This document shows, one piece after another, positions 34,169 through 43,076 of a stretch of DNA of 64,000 bases (positions are counted from its first letter, which is position 1; each line of letters opens with the position of its first letter). A program made the position numbers and the translations under genes. Under the pieces are notes generated by a model. It saw only the letters and a program-made list of their open reading frames with translations, made no database searches and was not told the DNA's origin. This DNA is from an uncultured Mediterraneibacter sp. (GTDB taxonomy: Bacteria; Bacillota; Clostridia; Lachnospirales; Lachnospiraceae): assembly GCA_944381495.1 (NCBI GenBank), contig CALWLJ010000015.1, positions 1 to 64,000 of the forward strand, read 5' to 3'.

Positions 34169-35284
34169 TTGATCTATACAGTGAAAAAAGGAGATACTCT
34201 GGATGGCATCTCATCGATTACGAAGGTGCCGGTCTGGAAGATCGTTTATGATAATCAGATACAGAATAAGGATAGAATCGTACCAGGACAGGCGCTTCTG
34301 GTCCTTCAGGAAGGAGAAAAGCCGGGAAGGACAAAGGGAATGACAGTGGGCGGCTATGCCTATCCTTTTATTGAGCCTGCTGTTCTGGAACAGGCGTTTC
34401 CTGCAATGAAGGAGCTGCCGGTATTTTCCTATGGATTTACTTTTGAGGGGAATCTTGTGCCTCCTCAACAGGATGATCTGTGGCTGGTGGAGGCAGCATG
34501 GAAAAATGGCGCCCGTCCGCTGCTTGTGCTGACGCCGTTTTCTCAGGGGGCGTTCAATAATCAGCTTGTCAAGATCATCGTGGAAAATGAGACGATCCAG
34601 GATCAAGTGATCAACGGCCTGCTGGAAACGGTGAGAGAAAGGGGATATGCGGGAGTGAATATTGATTTTGAATATATTCTTCCGGAAAACAGGATCCAGT
34701 ATGCTGAGTTTGTCGGGAAAGTGAGAAAGGTCATGAACGACAGCGGATATAAGGTATCTGTAGCCCTTGCTCCAAAGACATCGGATGACCAGCGGGGACT
34801 TCTTGTAGAAGGAATGGACTATGCTCTCCTTGGAGAGAACGCGGACGCTGTATTTCTTATGACTTATGAGTGGGGATATACTTATGGACCGCCTATGGCC
34901 GTAGCTCCACTGGATAAGGTACGCCAGGTGGTAGAGTACGCTCTGACAAGGATTCCCGGGGAGAAGATCATACTTGGAATACCGAATTACGGATACGACT
35001 GGCCGCTTCCCTATGTGAGAGGGATCACACGTGCTGCCACAATAGGAAATGCAGAGGCGGTAAATATTGCGGCAGAAAATGGTGTATCCATTGAATATGC
35101 CCAGATATCCAGGGCTCCATGGTTTACTTATAAAAAATCCGGGATCGAGCATGTGGTATGGTTTGAGGATGTGAGGAGTATAGAGGCAAAGCTGGAGCTT
35201 GCAGGGGCGTACGGCCTGTTGGGAGCGTGGTACTGGGATATCATGAGGCCCTTCCGGGCCGGCTGGCTGCTGTCAGAGCAGTGA
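34169..35284 (+). CDS. LysM and GH18 domain protein (YaaH/SleL-like)
   Basis: The 371-residue protein begins with one LysM peptidoglycan-binding domain (MIYTVKKGDTLDGIS to about residue 48) followed by a GH18 domain. The catalytic strand GYAGVNIDFEYI carries the Asp and Glu of the DxE motif. YaaH/SleL proteins cut spore cortex peptidoglycan at N-acetylglucosamine or sit in the spore coat, which fits a spore former. The TTG at 34169 is chosen as start because GGGGGTG lies 7 bp upstream and the family opens with MIYTV; an ATG 15 bp earlier lacks a site. No signal peptide is visible, as in the family. Confidence 0.88.
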   Translation: MIYTVKKGDTLDGISSITKVPVWKIVYDNQIQNKDRIVPGQALLVLQEGEKPGRTKGMTVGGYAYPFIEPAVLEQAFPAMKELPVFSYGFTFEGNLVPPQQDDLWLVEAAWKNGARPLLVLTPFSQGAFNNQLVKIIVENETIQDQVINGLLETVRERGYAGVNIDFEYILPENRIQYAEFVGKVRKVMNDSGYKVSVALAPKTSDDQRGLLVEGMDYALLGENADAVFLMTYEWGYTYGPPMAVAPLDKVRQVVEYALTRIPGEKIILGIPNYGYDWPLPYVRGITRAATIGNAEAVNIAAENGVSIEYAQISRAPWFTYKKSGIEHVVWFEDVRSIEAKLELAGAYGLLGAWYWDIMRPFRAGWLLSEQ

Positions 35285-35347
35285 TAAAAGGTGCTGACAG
35301 CAGCTCAAGGAAGAGCGTGCATAACGCATACAGAAAACAGTGACGGC

Positions 35348-36682
35348 TCAGGGAATCAGTTTCTTTTGTCTGATCATATAATATCCGATTCCCAGAGCAT
35401 CCGCCAGAAACCAGCCGATAGGCACCGACCACCAGATCCCTGTTACGCCGATCGCCGGGATGGCAGAAAGGGCGTAAGCCAGCGCGACCCGGGTTCCCAG
35501 AGACATGACAGTAAGGACGACGGACATACCGGGTTTCCCAAGGGCACGGTACAGACCATAGAGCAGGAACAGAATGCCGATCAGCGCGTAAAATGCCCCT
35601 TCAATGCGCAGATACCGGGCTCCTTCTGCGATGACAGCCTCTTCTCCGGCATCCAGGAACAGTCCCATCAGCGGTTCTGCAAAGAGAAAGACCAGCAGAG
35701 AGATCAGCAGACTGAAGGATACGGAAGTGATGACCGCAGTCCGTATCCCCTTTCGGATCCGCTCCGGCTGCTTTGCACCGTAATTTTGCGCAATGAATAT
35801 AGAAAAGGCATTTCCAAAGTCCTGGACCGGAAGGTAGGCGAAGGCGTCGATCTTCACTGCTGCGGCGAAGGCTGCCATGATGGTAGTTCCGAAGCTGTTT
35901 ACCAGGCCCTGCACGGCCAGGATCCCCAGGTTCATGATAGACTGCTGGAGACAGGTCAGACCGGAGAAACTGGTGATCTCTTTCATACGGCTGAGGCGGA
36001 GACGGACATCCGGATCTCTTCGAAGAAGATGGGGGAATTTTATAATAGTATAAATTGTAATCCCTATACCGGATACATACTGGGAAATAACCGTAGCTTC
36101 GGCCGCTCCGGCTACCCCGCGTCCCAGTCCTGCTACGAACCAGAGATCCAGCGCGATGTTGAGCAGGGCGGAGACTGCCAGAAACGCCAGAGGCACTACA
36201 GAGTTTCCCAGGGAGCGCAGGAGAGAGGCGAAAAAGTTATAAAGAAAGATTCCCACCAGTCCTGCAAAGATTACAATCAGATAGTCTTTCATCAGTGAGA
36301 TGAGCTCCGAGGGAGTCCTGAGAAACCATATGATCCAGTCAATCCCTGCAAAGACCAGGACATTTAGGATAACGGTCACGATCCCTAGCAGGGTAAATGA
36401 GGCAAGGATTCCTTCTTTCAGACCTTTTTCATCTTTTTCTCCGAACCGGATGGAGAATACAGTCCCGCTTCCCATGGCAAGGCCCAGGAGGATGGAAGTG
36501 AGAAATGTCATCAGTGAAAATGCAGATCCGACCGCCGCCAGGGCGTCTGCCCCCAGGAAGCGTCCTACGATCAGCGTGTCAGCGATATTGTAGCACTGCT
36601 GCAGGAGATCTCCCAGGATCATGGGAATGGCAAACCGCAGCATGGTTTTCATGACAGGTCCCTTTGTCAGTTCATTTTCCAT
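35348..36682 (-). CDS. MATE-family efflux transporter (second)
   Basis: The 444-residue membrane protein belongs to the NorM/DinF-like MATE branch: MKTMLRFAIPMILGDLLQQ, then YNIADTLIVGRFLGADALAA. It has about 12 helices. It is distinct from the MATE protein encoded at 28.6 kb and lies on the opposite strand. The start is set at the ATG ending at 36682 (MENELTKGPV), with GTGGA upstream; a longer in-frame reading would add 12 charged residues not seen in the family. The substrate is unknown. Confidence 0.9.
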   Translation of the reverse strand: MENELTKGPVMKTMLRFAIPMILGDLLQQCYNIADTLIVGRFLGADALAAVGSAFSLMTFLTSILLGLAMGSGTVFSIRFGEKDEKGLKEGILASFTLLGIVTVILNVLVFAGIDWIIWFLRTPSELISLMKDYLIVIFAGLVGIFLYNFFASLLRSLGNSVVPLAFLAVSALLNIALDLWFVAGLGRGVAGAAEATVISQYVSGIGITIYTIIKFPHLLRRDPDVRLRLSRMKEITSFSGLTCLQQSIMNLGILAVQGLVNSFGTTIMAAFAAAVKIDAFAYLPVQDFGNAFSIFIAQNYGAKQPERIRKGIRTAVITSVSFSLLISLLVFLFAEPLMGLFLDAGEEAVIAEGARYLRIEGAFYALIGILFLLYGLYRALGKPGMSVVLTVMSLGTRVALAYALSAIPAIGVTGIWWSVPIGWFLADALGIGYYMIRQKKLIP

Positions 36683-36735
36683 TTTGTATCCACACTTCTT
36701 TCGTTTCGTAATTATCAAATTAACATCTGAAATTT

Positions 36736-36764
36736 ATCATAATAGCAGAGATCCGTTTTGTCAA
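36736..36764 (-). promoter_or_regulatory. Promoter of the second MATE gene
   Basis: On the minus strand TTGACA (36764-36759), a 17-bp spacer and TATGAT (36741-36736). Confidence 0.75.
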
Positions 36765-36795
36765 TGAGAATAAAGAATTATAGCAGCGCATCAGG

Positions 36796-36825
36796 TTGAC
36801 TTCCTTTTTCGCGGCATTGTATAAT
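36796..36825 (+). promoter_or_regulatory. Promoter of the Lrp-type gene
   Basis: TTGACT (36796-36801), an 18-bp spacer and TATAAT (36820-36825) lie 68 bp ahead of the Lrp-like start and back-to-back with the MATE promoter. Confidence 0.75.
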
Positions 36826-36893
36826 GGCAGAAAACAACTCCGTCCCCGGCTGCTTTACCAGTCGGAAGGCAGAGAACAAGGAGAGTACAGATT

Positions 36894-37352
36894 ATGTTTT
36901 TGGACGGACTTGACGAGCTGGATCAGAAGATTGTGGACCTGCTGATCCGCAATGCCCGGATGTCTTATTCTGAGATCGGACAGCAGATCGGAATCTCACG
37001 AGTAGCGGTAAAGATGCGGATACAGGCGCTTGAACAGAAAGGTATCATCGAGGAATATACTACGATCATCAATCCTCAGAAGATCAGCGGGGCTATATCC
37101 TGTTATTTTGAAATTGAGACCAGGCCGGATGCCCTTATGGAGGTGGCAGGGATCCTCCGTGAGAATGATACGGTCACCCAGATATACCGGGTCACGGGAA
37201 AGAGCCGGCTTCATGTTCATGCCGTGGCATCTTCCAACGAGGAGATGGAAGACCTGATATATAACACGATGGACAAACTGCCCGGGGTGCTGGAATGTAC
37301 CTGTAATACGATCCTCTCCCGGATCAAGGATATCAAGGGACTGCGGCTGTAG
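36894..37352 (+). CDS. Lrp/AsnC-family regulator
   Basis: This 152-residue protein has an N-terminal helix-turn-helix (LDQKIVDLLIRNARMSYSEI, then GQQIGISRVAVKMRIQALEQ) and a C-terminal RAM domain (about 65-145) that binds amino acids and drives oligomerisation. It may respond to an amino acid and control nearby transport genes, but the target is unknown. AAGGAG precedes the ATG. The cbiG gene begins 45 bp downstream and may be cotranscribed. Confidence 0.9.
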   Translation: MFLDGLDELDQKIVDLLIRNARMSYSEIGQQIGISRVAVKMRIQALEQKGIIEEYTTIINPQKISGAISCYFEIETRPDALMEVAGILRENDTVTQIYRVTGKSRLHVHAVASSNEEMEDLIYNTMDKLPGVLECTCNTILSRIKDIKGLRL

Positions 37353-37397
37353 AATCGGATTAAAAGGCTGCGGCTATAGCAGTGGAAAGGAACAGAT

Positions 37398-38477
37398 ATG
37401 TCGAATAAGATCATTGTTTTCAGCTTTACCAGGATCGGGACAGAGCTGAACAGGAAGCTGTGCAGCGCTTTCAGAAAGTGGGAGGACACGTTATGCTGCA
37501 GCTATGTACCCGGGAAGTATGCAGGAGACGGAGTAGATCCTTTGCCGGAGGACATAAGGATGTTTATCGGAAGGAACTGGAGAGACTGCTCTTTTCTTTT
37601 TATCGGCGCGGCGGGGATTGCTGTCCGGTATATTGCTCCCTGGGTGAAAGATAAGTTTACGGATCCGGCAGTCCTGGTTATGGATGAAAAGGGACAGTAC
37701 GTGATCCCTCTCCTTTCCGGCCATGTGGGCGGCGCGGCGGCTCTGGCGGATAAAGTGGCTGAGATCACAGGCGGCACGGCAGTGCATACTACGGCAACAG
37801 ATGTGCAGGGCAAGTTTGCCCCGGATGTTTTTGCAGAAAGAAACCATCTTTTTATCACAGACAGGAAGAGGGCAAAGGAAATATCAGCGGCTATACTGGA
37901 AGGAGAGCGGATCGGTTTCCTGGCTGAAGATTCCCAGAGCTGCATGGAAGGAACTGTGCCGGGCGAACTGGCTGTGTGCAGGAGTCTGGAAGAGGCGGAG
38001 AAGTTCTCACACAGGATCATAGTATCAGATCGTAACCTCTCGGGGGAGGATGGAACCCTTCTCCTCAGACCGAAGAATGTGATCGCAGGGATCGGCTGCC
38101 GGAAAGGAATCTCTCCGGAGTTGCTGGAAAGGGGACTTATAGAGATCCTGGACCGGCATGGACTTGTGCCGGAGCAGCTGGAGGCTGTTGCAAGCATTGA
38201 TCTGAAAAAGGAAGAACCAGCCATTCTGGCCCTGACGGAGAAGTATCGAATCCCTTTTATCACATATTCTGCAGAGGAGCTGGGCAGGATCACAGAAGTA
38301 ACAGCGGGTTCCGATTTTGTGAAACAGACGACAGGAGTGGATAATGTGTGCGAGCGCGCGGCTTTGCTGTACAGCCAGGAAAGGAATTTTGAGGGAGAGA
38401 TGATCCAGGGGAAATGGATCGGGAGTTCCATGACTGCGTCATTGGTCAGGCGGCGGGTAGTATTGAGATTCCTCTGA
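37398..38477 (+). CDS. cbiG: Cobalt-precorrin-5A hydrolase
   Basis: CbiG opens the delta-lactone of cobalt-precorrin-5A in anaerobic cobalamin synthesis, releasing acetaldehyde. The 359-residue protein has the N-terminal FIGAAGIAVRYIAPWVKDK, the central PLLSGHVGGAAALADKVAE, and the C-terminal domain beginning NVIAGIGCRKGISPELLERG. It ends in an atypical basic tail. No other cobalamin gene and no B12 riboswitch are visible here, which is unusual because cbi genes normally cluster. AAAGGAAC precedes the ATG. Confidence 0.92.
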   Translation: MSNKIIVFSFTRIGTELNRKLCSAFRKWEDTLCCSYVPGKYAGDGVDPLPEDIRMFIGRNWRDCSFLFIGAAGIAVRYIAPWVKDKFTDPAVLVMDEKGQYVIPLLSGHVGGAAALADKVAEITGGTAVHTTATDVQGKFAPDVFAERNHLFITDRKRAKEISAAILEGERIGFLAEDSQSCMEGTVPGELAVCRSLEEAEKFSHRIIVSDRNLSGEDGTLLLRPKNVIAGIGCRKGISPELLERGLIEILDRHGLVPEQLEAVASIDLKKEEPAILALTEKYRIPFITYSAEELGRITEVTAGSDFVKQTTGVDNVCERAALLYSQERNFEGEMIQGKWIGSSMTASLVRRRVVLRFL

Positions 38478-38513
38478 TGATGGGAGGGGGCTGTCCGTTT
38501 GCTCTTACAACAC

Positions 38514-38553
38514 CAGAGGCCAGTGTGACTCATGCGAGTCATACTGGCCTCTG
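38514..38553. terminator. Strong 18-bp hairpin after cbiG
   Basis: CAGAGGCCAGTGTGACTC (38514-38531) and GAGTCATACTGGCCTCTG (38536-38553) pair around ATGC with a single G-U. It lacks a clear T run. It lies between the convergent cbiG and P-II genes and probably separates their transcripts. Confidence 0.6.
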
Positions 38554-38638
38554 TCTTAAGCTGTCGTATTTGCAGCCATATATATTATTTAAACCTGCAT
38601 TCTGTGATTTCCGGTGGATCTGTCTTTAAGTCCGGATC

Positions 38639-38995
38639 TTATACGTCTGACTGAACTGCGTCGTATCCGGTTTCTTTTGTACGGATCTTCAGAGCGCTTC
38701 TGATCTCATAGCTGAAGATCTTGCCGTCTCCGACTTCGCCGGTGTATGCAGTCTTCTGGATCACATCGATGACTTTCTTCTCCCATTCTTCTGAAGATAC
38801 AACGATCTCAAATTTGATCTTGGGCTGAAGGAAGATCTCTACCTCGGATCCGCGGACAATCTCTTTATATCCGCGCTGAGCTCCGTATCCCATGACCTGG
38901 GATACTGTAATACCGTTTACCTCGATGGCATTCAGCGCATCTTTGATCTCTTCCATTTTTTCTTCTCTGACGATTGCTTCTACTTTAATCAACAT
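38639..38995 (-). CDS. P-II family nitrogen regulator
   Basis: This 118-residue GlnB/GlnK-like protein sits directly downstream of the ammonium transporter, the usual place for the P-II protein that blocks Amt when nitrogen is plentiful. The T-loop reads GAQRGYKEIVRGSEVEIFLQ: where GlnB of enterobacteria has the uridylylated Tyr51, this one has Val, so regulation by uridylylation is not expected. ATP/2-oxoglutarate loop elements (TGEVGDGKIF) are present. The start is at the ATG ending at 38995, with AGGAGGAA upstream. Confidence 0.9.
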   Translation of the reverse strand: MLIKVEAIVREEKMEEIKDALNAIEVNGITVSQVMGYGAQRGYKEIVRGSEVEIFLQPKIKFEIVVSSEEWEKKVIDVIQKTAYTGEVGDGKIFSYEIRSALKIRTKETGYDAVQSDV

Positions 38996-39044
38996 AATAT
39001 ATGTTCCTCCTGTCCTCTCAATATTATCCACTTATCAGTTCCCT

Positions 39045-40283
39045 TTAGTCAAGACCGTTGAAGGACGGATATGCACTCTCACCATGCTGCGAGATATCAA
39101 GGCCTACAGCCTCATCCTTCTGATCTACACGAAGAGTAGTGAAGATGCGGATGATACCGATACAGATCAGGGTTCCCACTACAGCGACAGCGATGGTCAC
39201 CAGGATACTGATGATCTGAGCAACGAACAGCCTGGTATCACCAAATACAAGACCATCCCACTGTGCAACGGAGTTGATGGAAGTCTGTCCGAAAAGTCCG
39301 GTAGCGATGCCTCCCCAGATACCGCCGATGCCGTGGCATCCGAAAGCATCCAGTGCGTCGTCGATTTTCAGTTTATGTTTGATGAAGTTCATCATAAAGT
39401 AGCAGATCGGGCTGACCAGCGCACCGATGATAAAGGCAGCCCAGATCGGAACGAATCCTGCTCCCGGAGTGATAGCTACAAGACCTACTACAAGACCTGT
39501 GGAAGCGCCTACCAGTGTGGGTTTTCCGTCTTTTATTGTATCGAGAAGCATCCATACGAGCAGAGCCATTGCAGCGGATATAGAAGTTGTCATAAATGCA
39601 TGAGCTGCAAGGCCGTCAGCTGCAAGCGCACTTCCTGCATTGAAGCCGTACCATCCGAACCAGAGGAGAGACGCTCCAAGAACAACGAAGGGAATGTTGT
39701 GGATGCGGTAAGAAGTCTTCTCGTAGCCCCGTCTTCTTCCGAGATACGTTGCAAGAACGAGAGCGCTCACACCTGAACTGATATGTACGACGTTTCCGCC
39801 TGCAAAGTCAACAGAACCGATGGAGGCGAGGAATCCTCCCTGTCCCCATACCATGTGGGCCATCGGGTAATATACGATGATGGACCACAGTGCAATGAAT
39901 GCGAACAGTGCTTTGAACTTCATCCTTCCTACGACAGCACCGGTGATCAGAGCCGGTGTGATCATGGCAAACATCATCTGAAATGCCGCGTATACAAGGT
40001 GCGGAATGCTGTCTGAATAAGGTCCTGCCTCCCAGCCTACACCGTTCAGAGCCAGCCAGTCGAAGCCTCCGATGACTCCGCCGTGGTCAGTGCCAAATGC
40101 CAGTGAATATCCGAAAAGAGCCCACATTACAACCGATAATCCCATAATCGCCACGCAGGCCATCATTGTGTTACATACGTTTTTTCTTCTTACAAGACCG
40201 CCGTAGAAGAACGCCAGTCCCGGCGTCATGATAAAGACCAGCGCCGTGCAGATCATCATAAATCCAGTGTTTCCTGTATCCAT
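39045..40283 (-). CDS. amt: Ammonium transporter
   Basis: The 412-residue Amt/Mep/Rh channel has about 11 membrane helices. It has the family's MTPGLAFFYGGLVRRKNV start, the paired pore histidines in the fifth and tenth helices (DFAGGNVVHISSGVSAL and DALDAFGCHGIGGIWGG), and DD(A)LDAF. The ATG ending at 40283 (MDTGNTG) is chosen because the ATG 15 bp upstream lies in the GGGAGG ribosome binding site. The P-II gene follows 49 bp downstream. Confidence 0.95.
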   Translation of the reverse strand: MDTGNTGFMMICTALVFIMTPGLAFFYGGLVRRKNVCNTMMACVAIMGLSVVMWALFGYSLAFGTDHGGVIGGFDWLALNGVGWEAGPYSDSIPHLVYAAFQMMFAMITPALITGAVVGRMKFKALFAFIALWSIIVYYPMAHMVWGQGGFLASIGSVDFAGGNVVHISSGVSALVLATYLGRRRGYEKTSYRIHNIPFVVLGASLLWFGWYGFNAGSALAADGLAAHAFMTTSISAAMALLVWMLLDTIKDGKPTLVGASTGLVVGLVAITPGAGFVPIWAAFIIGALVSPICYFMMNFIKHKLKIDDALDAFGCHGIGGIWGGIATGLFGQTSINSVAQWDGLVFGDTRLFVAQIISILVTIAVAVVGTLICIGIIRIFTTLRVDQKDEAVGLDISQHGESAYPSFNGLD

Positions 40284-40367
40284 AGAAATACCTCCCATTT
40301 GCCTTTGGATTTGCAGTGCCGGTCATGTCCGCATGCGAAAAAACATACCTGCCTGCTGAAATAAGAA

Positions 40368-40460
40368 AAGGACGCCTGATTGATGAGGCATTCTGTTTAC
40401 CTTATCATCAGACGTCCTTGTCTTGACGTAAAGCATATCAGACGAAAAAAGAAAAATCAA
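40368..40460 (-). promoter_or_regulatory. amt promoter and leader hairpin
   Basis: On the minus strand TTGATT (40460-40455), a 17-bp spacer and TATGCT (40437-40432) form a promoter. The transcript runs at once into a hairpin: AAGGACGTCTGAT (40419-40407) pairs with ATCAGGCGTCCTT (40380-40368), followed by TTTCTTATTTC. This has the look of a terminator or attenuator placed before amt. The rest of the divergent spacer up to the protease gene is AT-rich and shows only the next promoter. Confidence 0.55.
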
Positions 40461-40557
40461 GGAAATCTGGGGAAAAATAAATTATTTGTTAAAATTTTAA
40501 GAAAAATTCAGAAAACATGAGGAAATATCAGTTAAAATTACAAGATATCCATATTGC

Positions 40558-40586
40558 TTGTAACTACACCGGACATCCGTTATAAT
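40558..40586 (+). promoter_or_regulatory. Promoter of the M50-like gene
   Basis: TTGTAA (40558-40563), a 17-bp spacer and a perfect TATAAT (40581-40586). Confidence 0.75.
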
Positions 40587-40681
40587 GGGAGGAAGGAAAA
40601 AACAGCAGGTATCCGGCAGGAAAAACAGGTCGTGATTCAGAGCCTCCGGGGTGTGATACCAGCTATGACAAGGAGAGAGAT

Positions 40682-41860
40682 ATGGCTGAAAAAAAGAAAA
40701 GATCATCACAGAAAAGCAGGAAAACGGCAGGAGTCCTGCTTATGATACTGTCTGTTGCGGCAGGAGGTGCGGCGGGTTATGGACTGGCGGCATTTGCGGA
40801 TCTGTCTGGTGCAGAGACGGGAGAATTCCTTTTTATGATGGCGGGACTGATTATTTCTATTTATATCGGGTCCTTTCTGCAGACCGTGATCCATGAAGGC
40901 GGTCATCTGATATTCGGACTGCTGAGCGGTTACCGGTTCTGCTCTTTCAGAGTCGGAAGTTTCATGTGGATCCAAAAGGGAGGAAAAATTGTCTTCAGGA
41001 GATTTTCCCTGGCCGGAACAGGCGGACAGTGCCTGATGGGGCCGCCGGATCTGACAGACGGAAAGGTTCCTTATATCCTTTATAATCTGGGCGGAGTGCT
41101 GATGAATCTGATCTCGGCGGCCATATTCTTCGGCATTGCCCTGCTGTTCAGAGAAAATTTTGCTGTGCTTGTTTTCTTTGCAGCCGCTGCAGCGATGGGA
41201 CTGCTTCTGGCATTGATGAACGGCATCCCCCTGAAGCTGGCCATGGTAAACAACGACGGACAGAACATCATTGATATAGGGAAGAGCAGCCGGGAGATGT
41301 ACTCCTTCTGGCTGCAGATGAAGATCGCCGAGCTGCAGGCGGAGGGAGAACGATTGAAGGATATGCCTCAGGAGTGGTTCGAAGTGCCGAATGACGAGGA
41401 AATGAAGGGCAGCATGACCTCGGTACGTGCAGTGTCTGCCTCCAACAGGCTTATGGAGGAACACAGATTTCAGGAGAATGCCCGGCTGATCGATCACATT
41501 CTCTCAATTGATTCTGCAATCCCAGGGATCTACCGGGGATTACTGATCTGTGACCGCATATACTGCGAACTGACGGGAGAGAAAAGCCCTGAGATCCTTG
41601 CAAAATGGACTGAAAAGGATCAGCAGAAAGTAATGAAACAGATGAAGAATTATCTTTCTGTCATCCGGACGCAGTATGCCTATGCCCTTCTGGCGGAGAA
41701 TGACTGCGAGAAGGCCGGAAAACTGAAGAAACTTTTCGAAAAAAATCTCCGTACATATCCGTATGAAGCGGATGGACAGATCGAGAAGGAACTGGTTGAG
41801 ACAGCGGAAGAAATCTGGAATGCAGGGAGAAAGGAGATAAGCGATGGACAGGACAACTGA
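40682..41860 (+). CDS. M50-like membrane metallopeptidase
   Basis: The 392-residue protein has membrane helices at about 17-37, 48-68, 140-160 and 165-185. The zinc-peptidase motif HEGGH lies in the second helix region (FLQTVIHEGGHLIFGLLSG), and MVNNDGQ and NGIPL segments follow. M50 enzymes cut substrates inside the membrane and often control signalling. The C-terminal half (200-392) is soluble and helical, perhaps TPR-like. The following gene overlaps by 17 nt, so the two likely work together. The substrate is unknown. Confidence 0.75.
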   Translation: MAEKKKRSSQKSRKTAGVLLMILSVAAGGAAGYGLAAFADLSGAETGEFLFMMAGLIISIYIGSFLQTVIHEGGHLIFGLLSGYRFCSFRVGSFMWIQKGGKIVFRRFSLAGTGGQCLMGPPDLTDGKVPYILYNLGGVLMNLISAAIFFGIALLFRENFAVLVFFAAAAAMGLLLALMNGIPLKLAMVNNDGQNIIDIGKSSREMYSFWLQMKIAELQAEGERLKDMPQEWFEVPNDEEMKGSMTSVRAVSASNRLMEEHRFQENARLIDHILSIDSAIPGIYRGLLICDRIYCELTGEKSPEILAKWTEKDQQKVMKQMKNYLSVIRTQYAYALLAENDCEKAGKLKKLFEKNLRTYPYEADGQIEKELVETAEEIWNAGRKEISDGQDN

Positions 41861-43073
41861 AAAGGATGAGAAAGCAGCGGGCACTGTACAGGAAGAAGCT
41901 TCAACCGTGGAAAACGGTGCAGCGGATGAATGGTCTGTATACTTTTCGGAGAATTTCTGGTCACAGAAACACAGGGGAAAGCCGGGCCGGGAGATACGGC
42001 TCGATCATGATTTCCGATGGGGAGACGAACAGTTCCGGCTCCTCTCACTGTATCTCTGCGAGGAAGGTGCAGTACTTGATCTGTGCAAATCCTTCAGTCG
42101 GGAGGCTTTCCATGAGTTTAAAGAAAAATGGAAGGAATCGATCGAAAAAGCAAATAAATGGACTGACAGGGAAATGGAACAATTCGAAATGGAGAATCCC
42201 TCTTCGATGGGCTTTGGCATAGAAATGCACCTGGACAGCGTATCGCTTTATTCCTGCGGATCCTGCGGAATGGGATGGTCGCCGGATTTTCCGGATCAGT
42301 CAGATCCGGAAGTGCGGCAGTTTATAAAGCATTATGACCTGGGAGAGGAAAAATGCTGGACTGTACAGAGGAGCAGCTTCGCTTTGCGGGAAGATCCCGA
42401 TGGAGCCTGGGAATGCGGCGAGGAGCAGGTGTATGTCGACAGCAAGGAGCAGAGCGGGGAGGAGACACTATCTCTTCCGGAGTCCCCCGGATATATGGAA
42501 CTGTCCCTTTCACAGCAGCAGAGACCGGTGCTGGCGGCTGAATTTACATTGGAAGGAACAGGCCAGGCTGTCCGCTTTACTCATCCTGTGAGCGGCAGAG
42601 AATATGAGATGGTGATCAGATCTGTGGAAAAGAAGAAGATGGAGGACCTGGCAGCGGGGGAGGACGAGATAACTTCCAGATTCAGGATGCCTCAATGGTA
42701 TACAGAGATCATCTATACACTGGATCCTGAACCTGCGGAGGGCGGCCTGCTCATCCGCAGCAGATCTCACGGCGACGACCCTATCCCTGTGGAGAATCAG
42801 GATGACGGGGCTTCCTGCTGCACAGTGATCGGGGGCGCTGACGGCCCTACATCCATATTTCTTGCGGGAAAGTTCTCGAACAGAAAGGCAGAGGAGAGGG
42901 TAGTCCATACAGCATACTCCTCAATGTATTTTCAGCCTACAGAGGTAAAAGACTGGGAGGTTTTATTCTATATAAAAAAGAAGGAAGATCTGACGCTGCA
43001 GATCCCCATTGCTGAAAAATCCATGCAAGACGGGAAAACCAGCCGGGATCAGACAAAACAGCGGGAGGAATGA
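41844..43073 (+). CDS. Uncharacterised protein with an ADGPTSIF motif
   Basis: I do not recognise the family of this 409-residue protein. It is acidic and apparently soluble, with a Cys pair in SCGSCGMGW (about residue 138). Near residues 329-345 it has CCTVIGGADGPTSIFLAGK, which closely resembles the Asp-containing helix of the beta subunit of Na+-translocating decarboxylases (GGADGPT). No membrane helices surround it here, so ion transport is unlikely. It overlaps the M50-like gene and has its own GAAAGGAG site. moaC follows by 3 bp. Confidence 0.6.
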   Translation: MDRTTEKDEKAAGTVQEEASTVENGAADEWSVYFSENFWSQKHRGKPGREIRLDHDFRWGDEQFRLLSLYLCEEGAVLDLCKSFSREAFHEFKEKWKESIEKANKWTDREMEQFEMENPSSMGFGIEMHLDSVSLYSCGSCGMGWSPDFPDQSDPEVRQFIKHYDLGEEKCWTVQRSSFALREDPDGAWECGEEQVYVDSKEQSGEETLSLPESPGYMELSLSQQQRPVLAAEFTLEGTGQAVRFTHPVSGREYEMVIRSVEKKKMEDLAAGEDEITSRFRMPQWYTEIIYTLDPEPAEGGLLIRSRSHGDDPIPVENQDDGASCCTVIGGADGPTSIFLAGKFSNRKAEERVVHTAYSSMYFQPTEVKDWEVLFYIKKKEDLTLQIPIAEKSMQDGKTSRDQTKQREE

Positions 43074-43076
43074 CAA

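Noticed and set aside
35291-36298. A 335-codon plus-strand frame opposite the second MATE gene
   Set aside because: It is the complement of a clear membrane protein, and its Asp/Gln/Arg/His-rich sequence has no family character.
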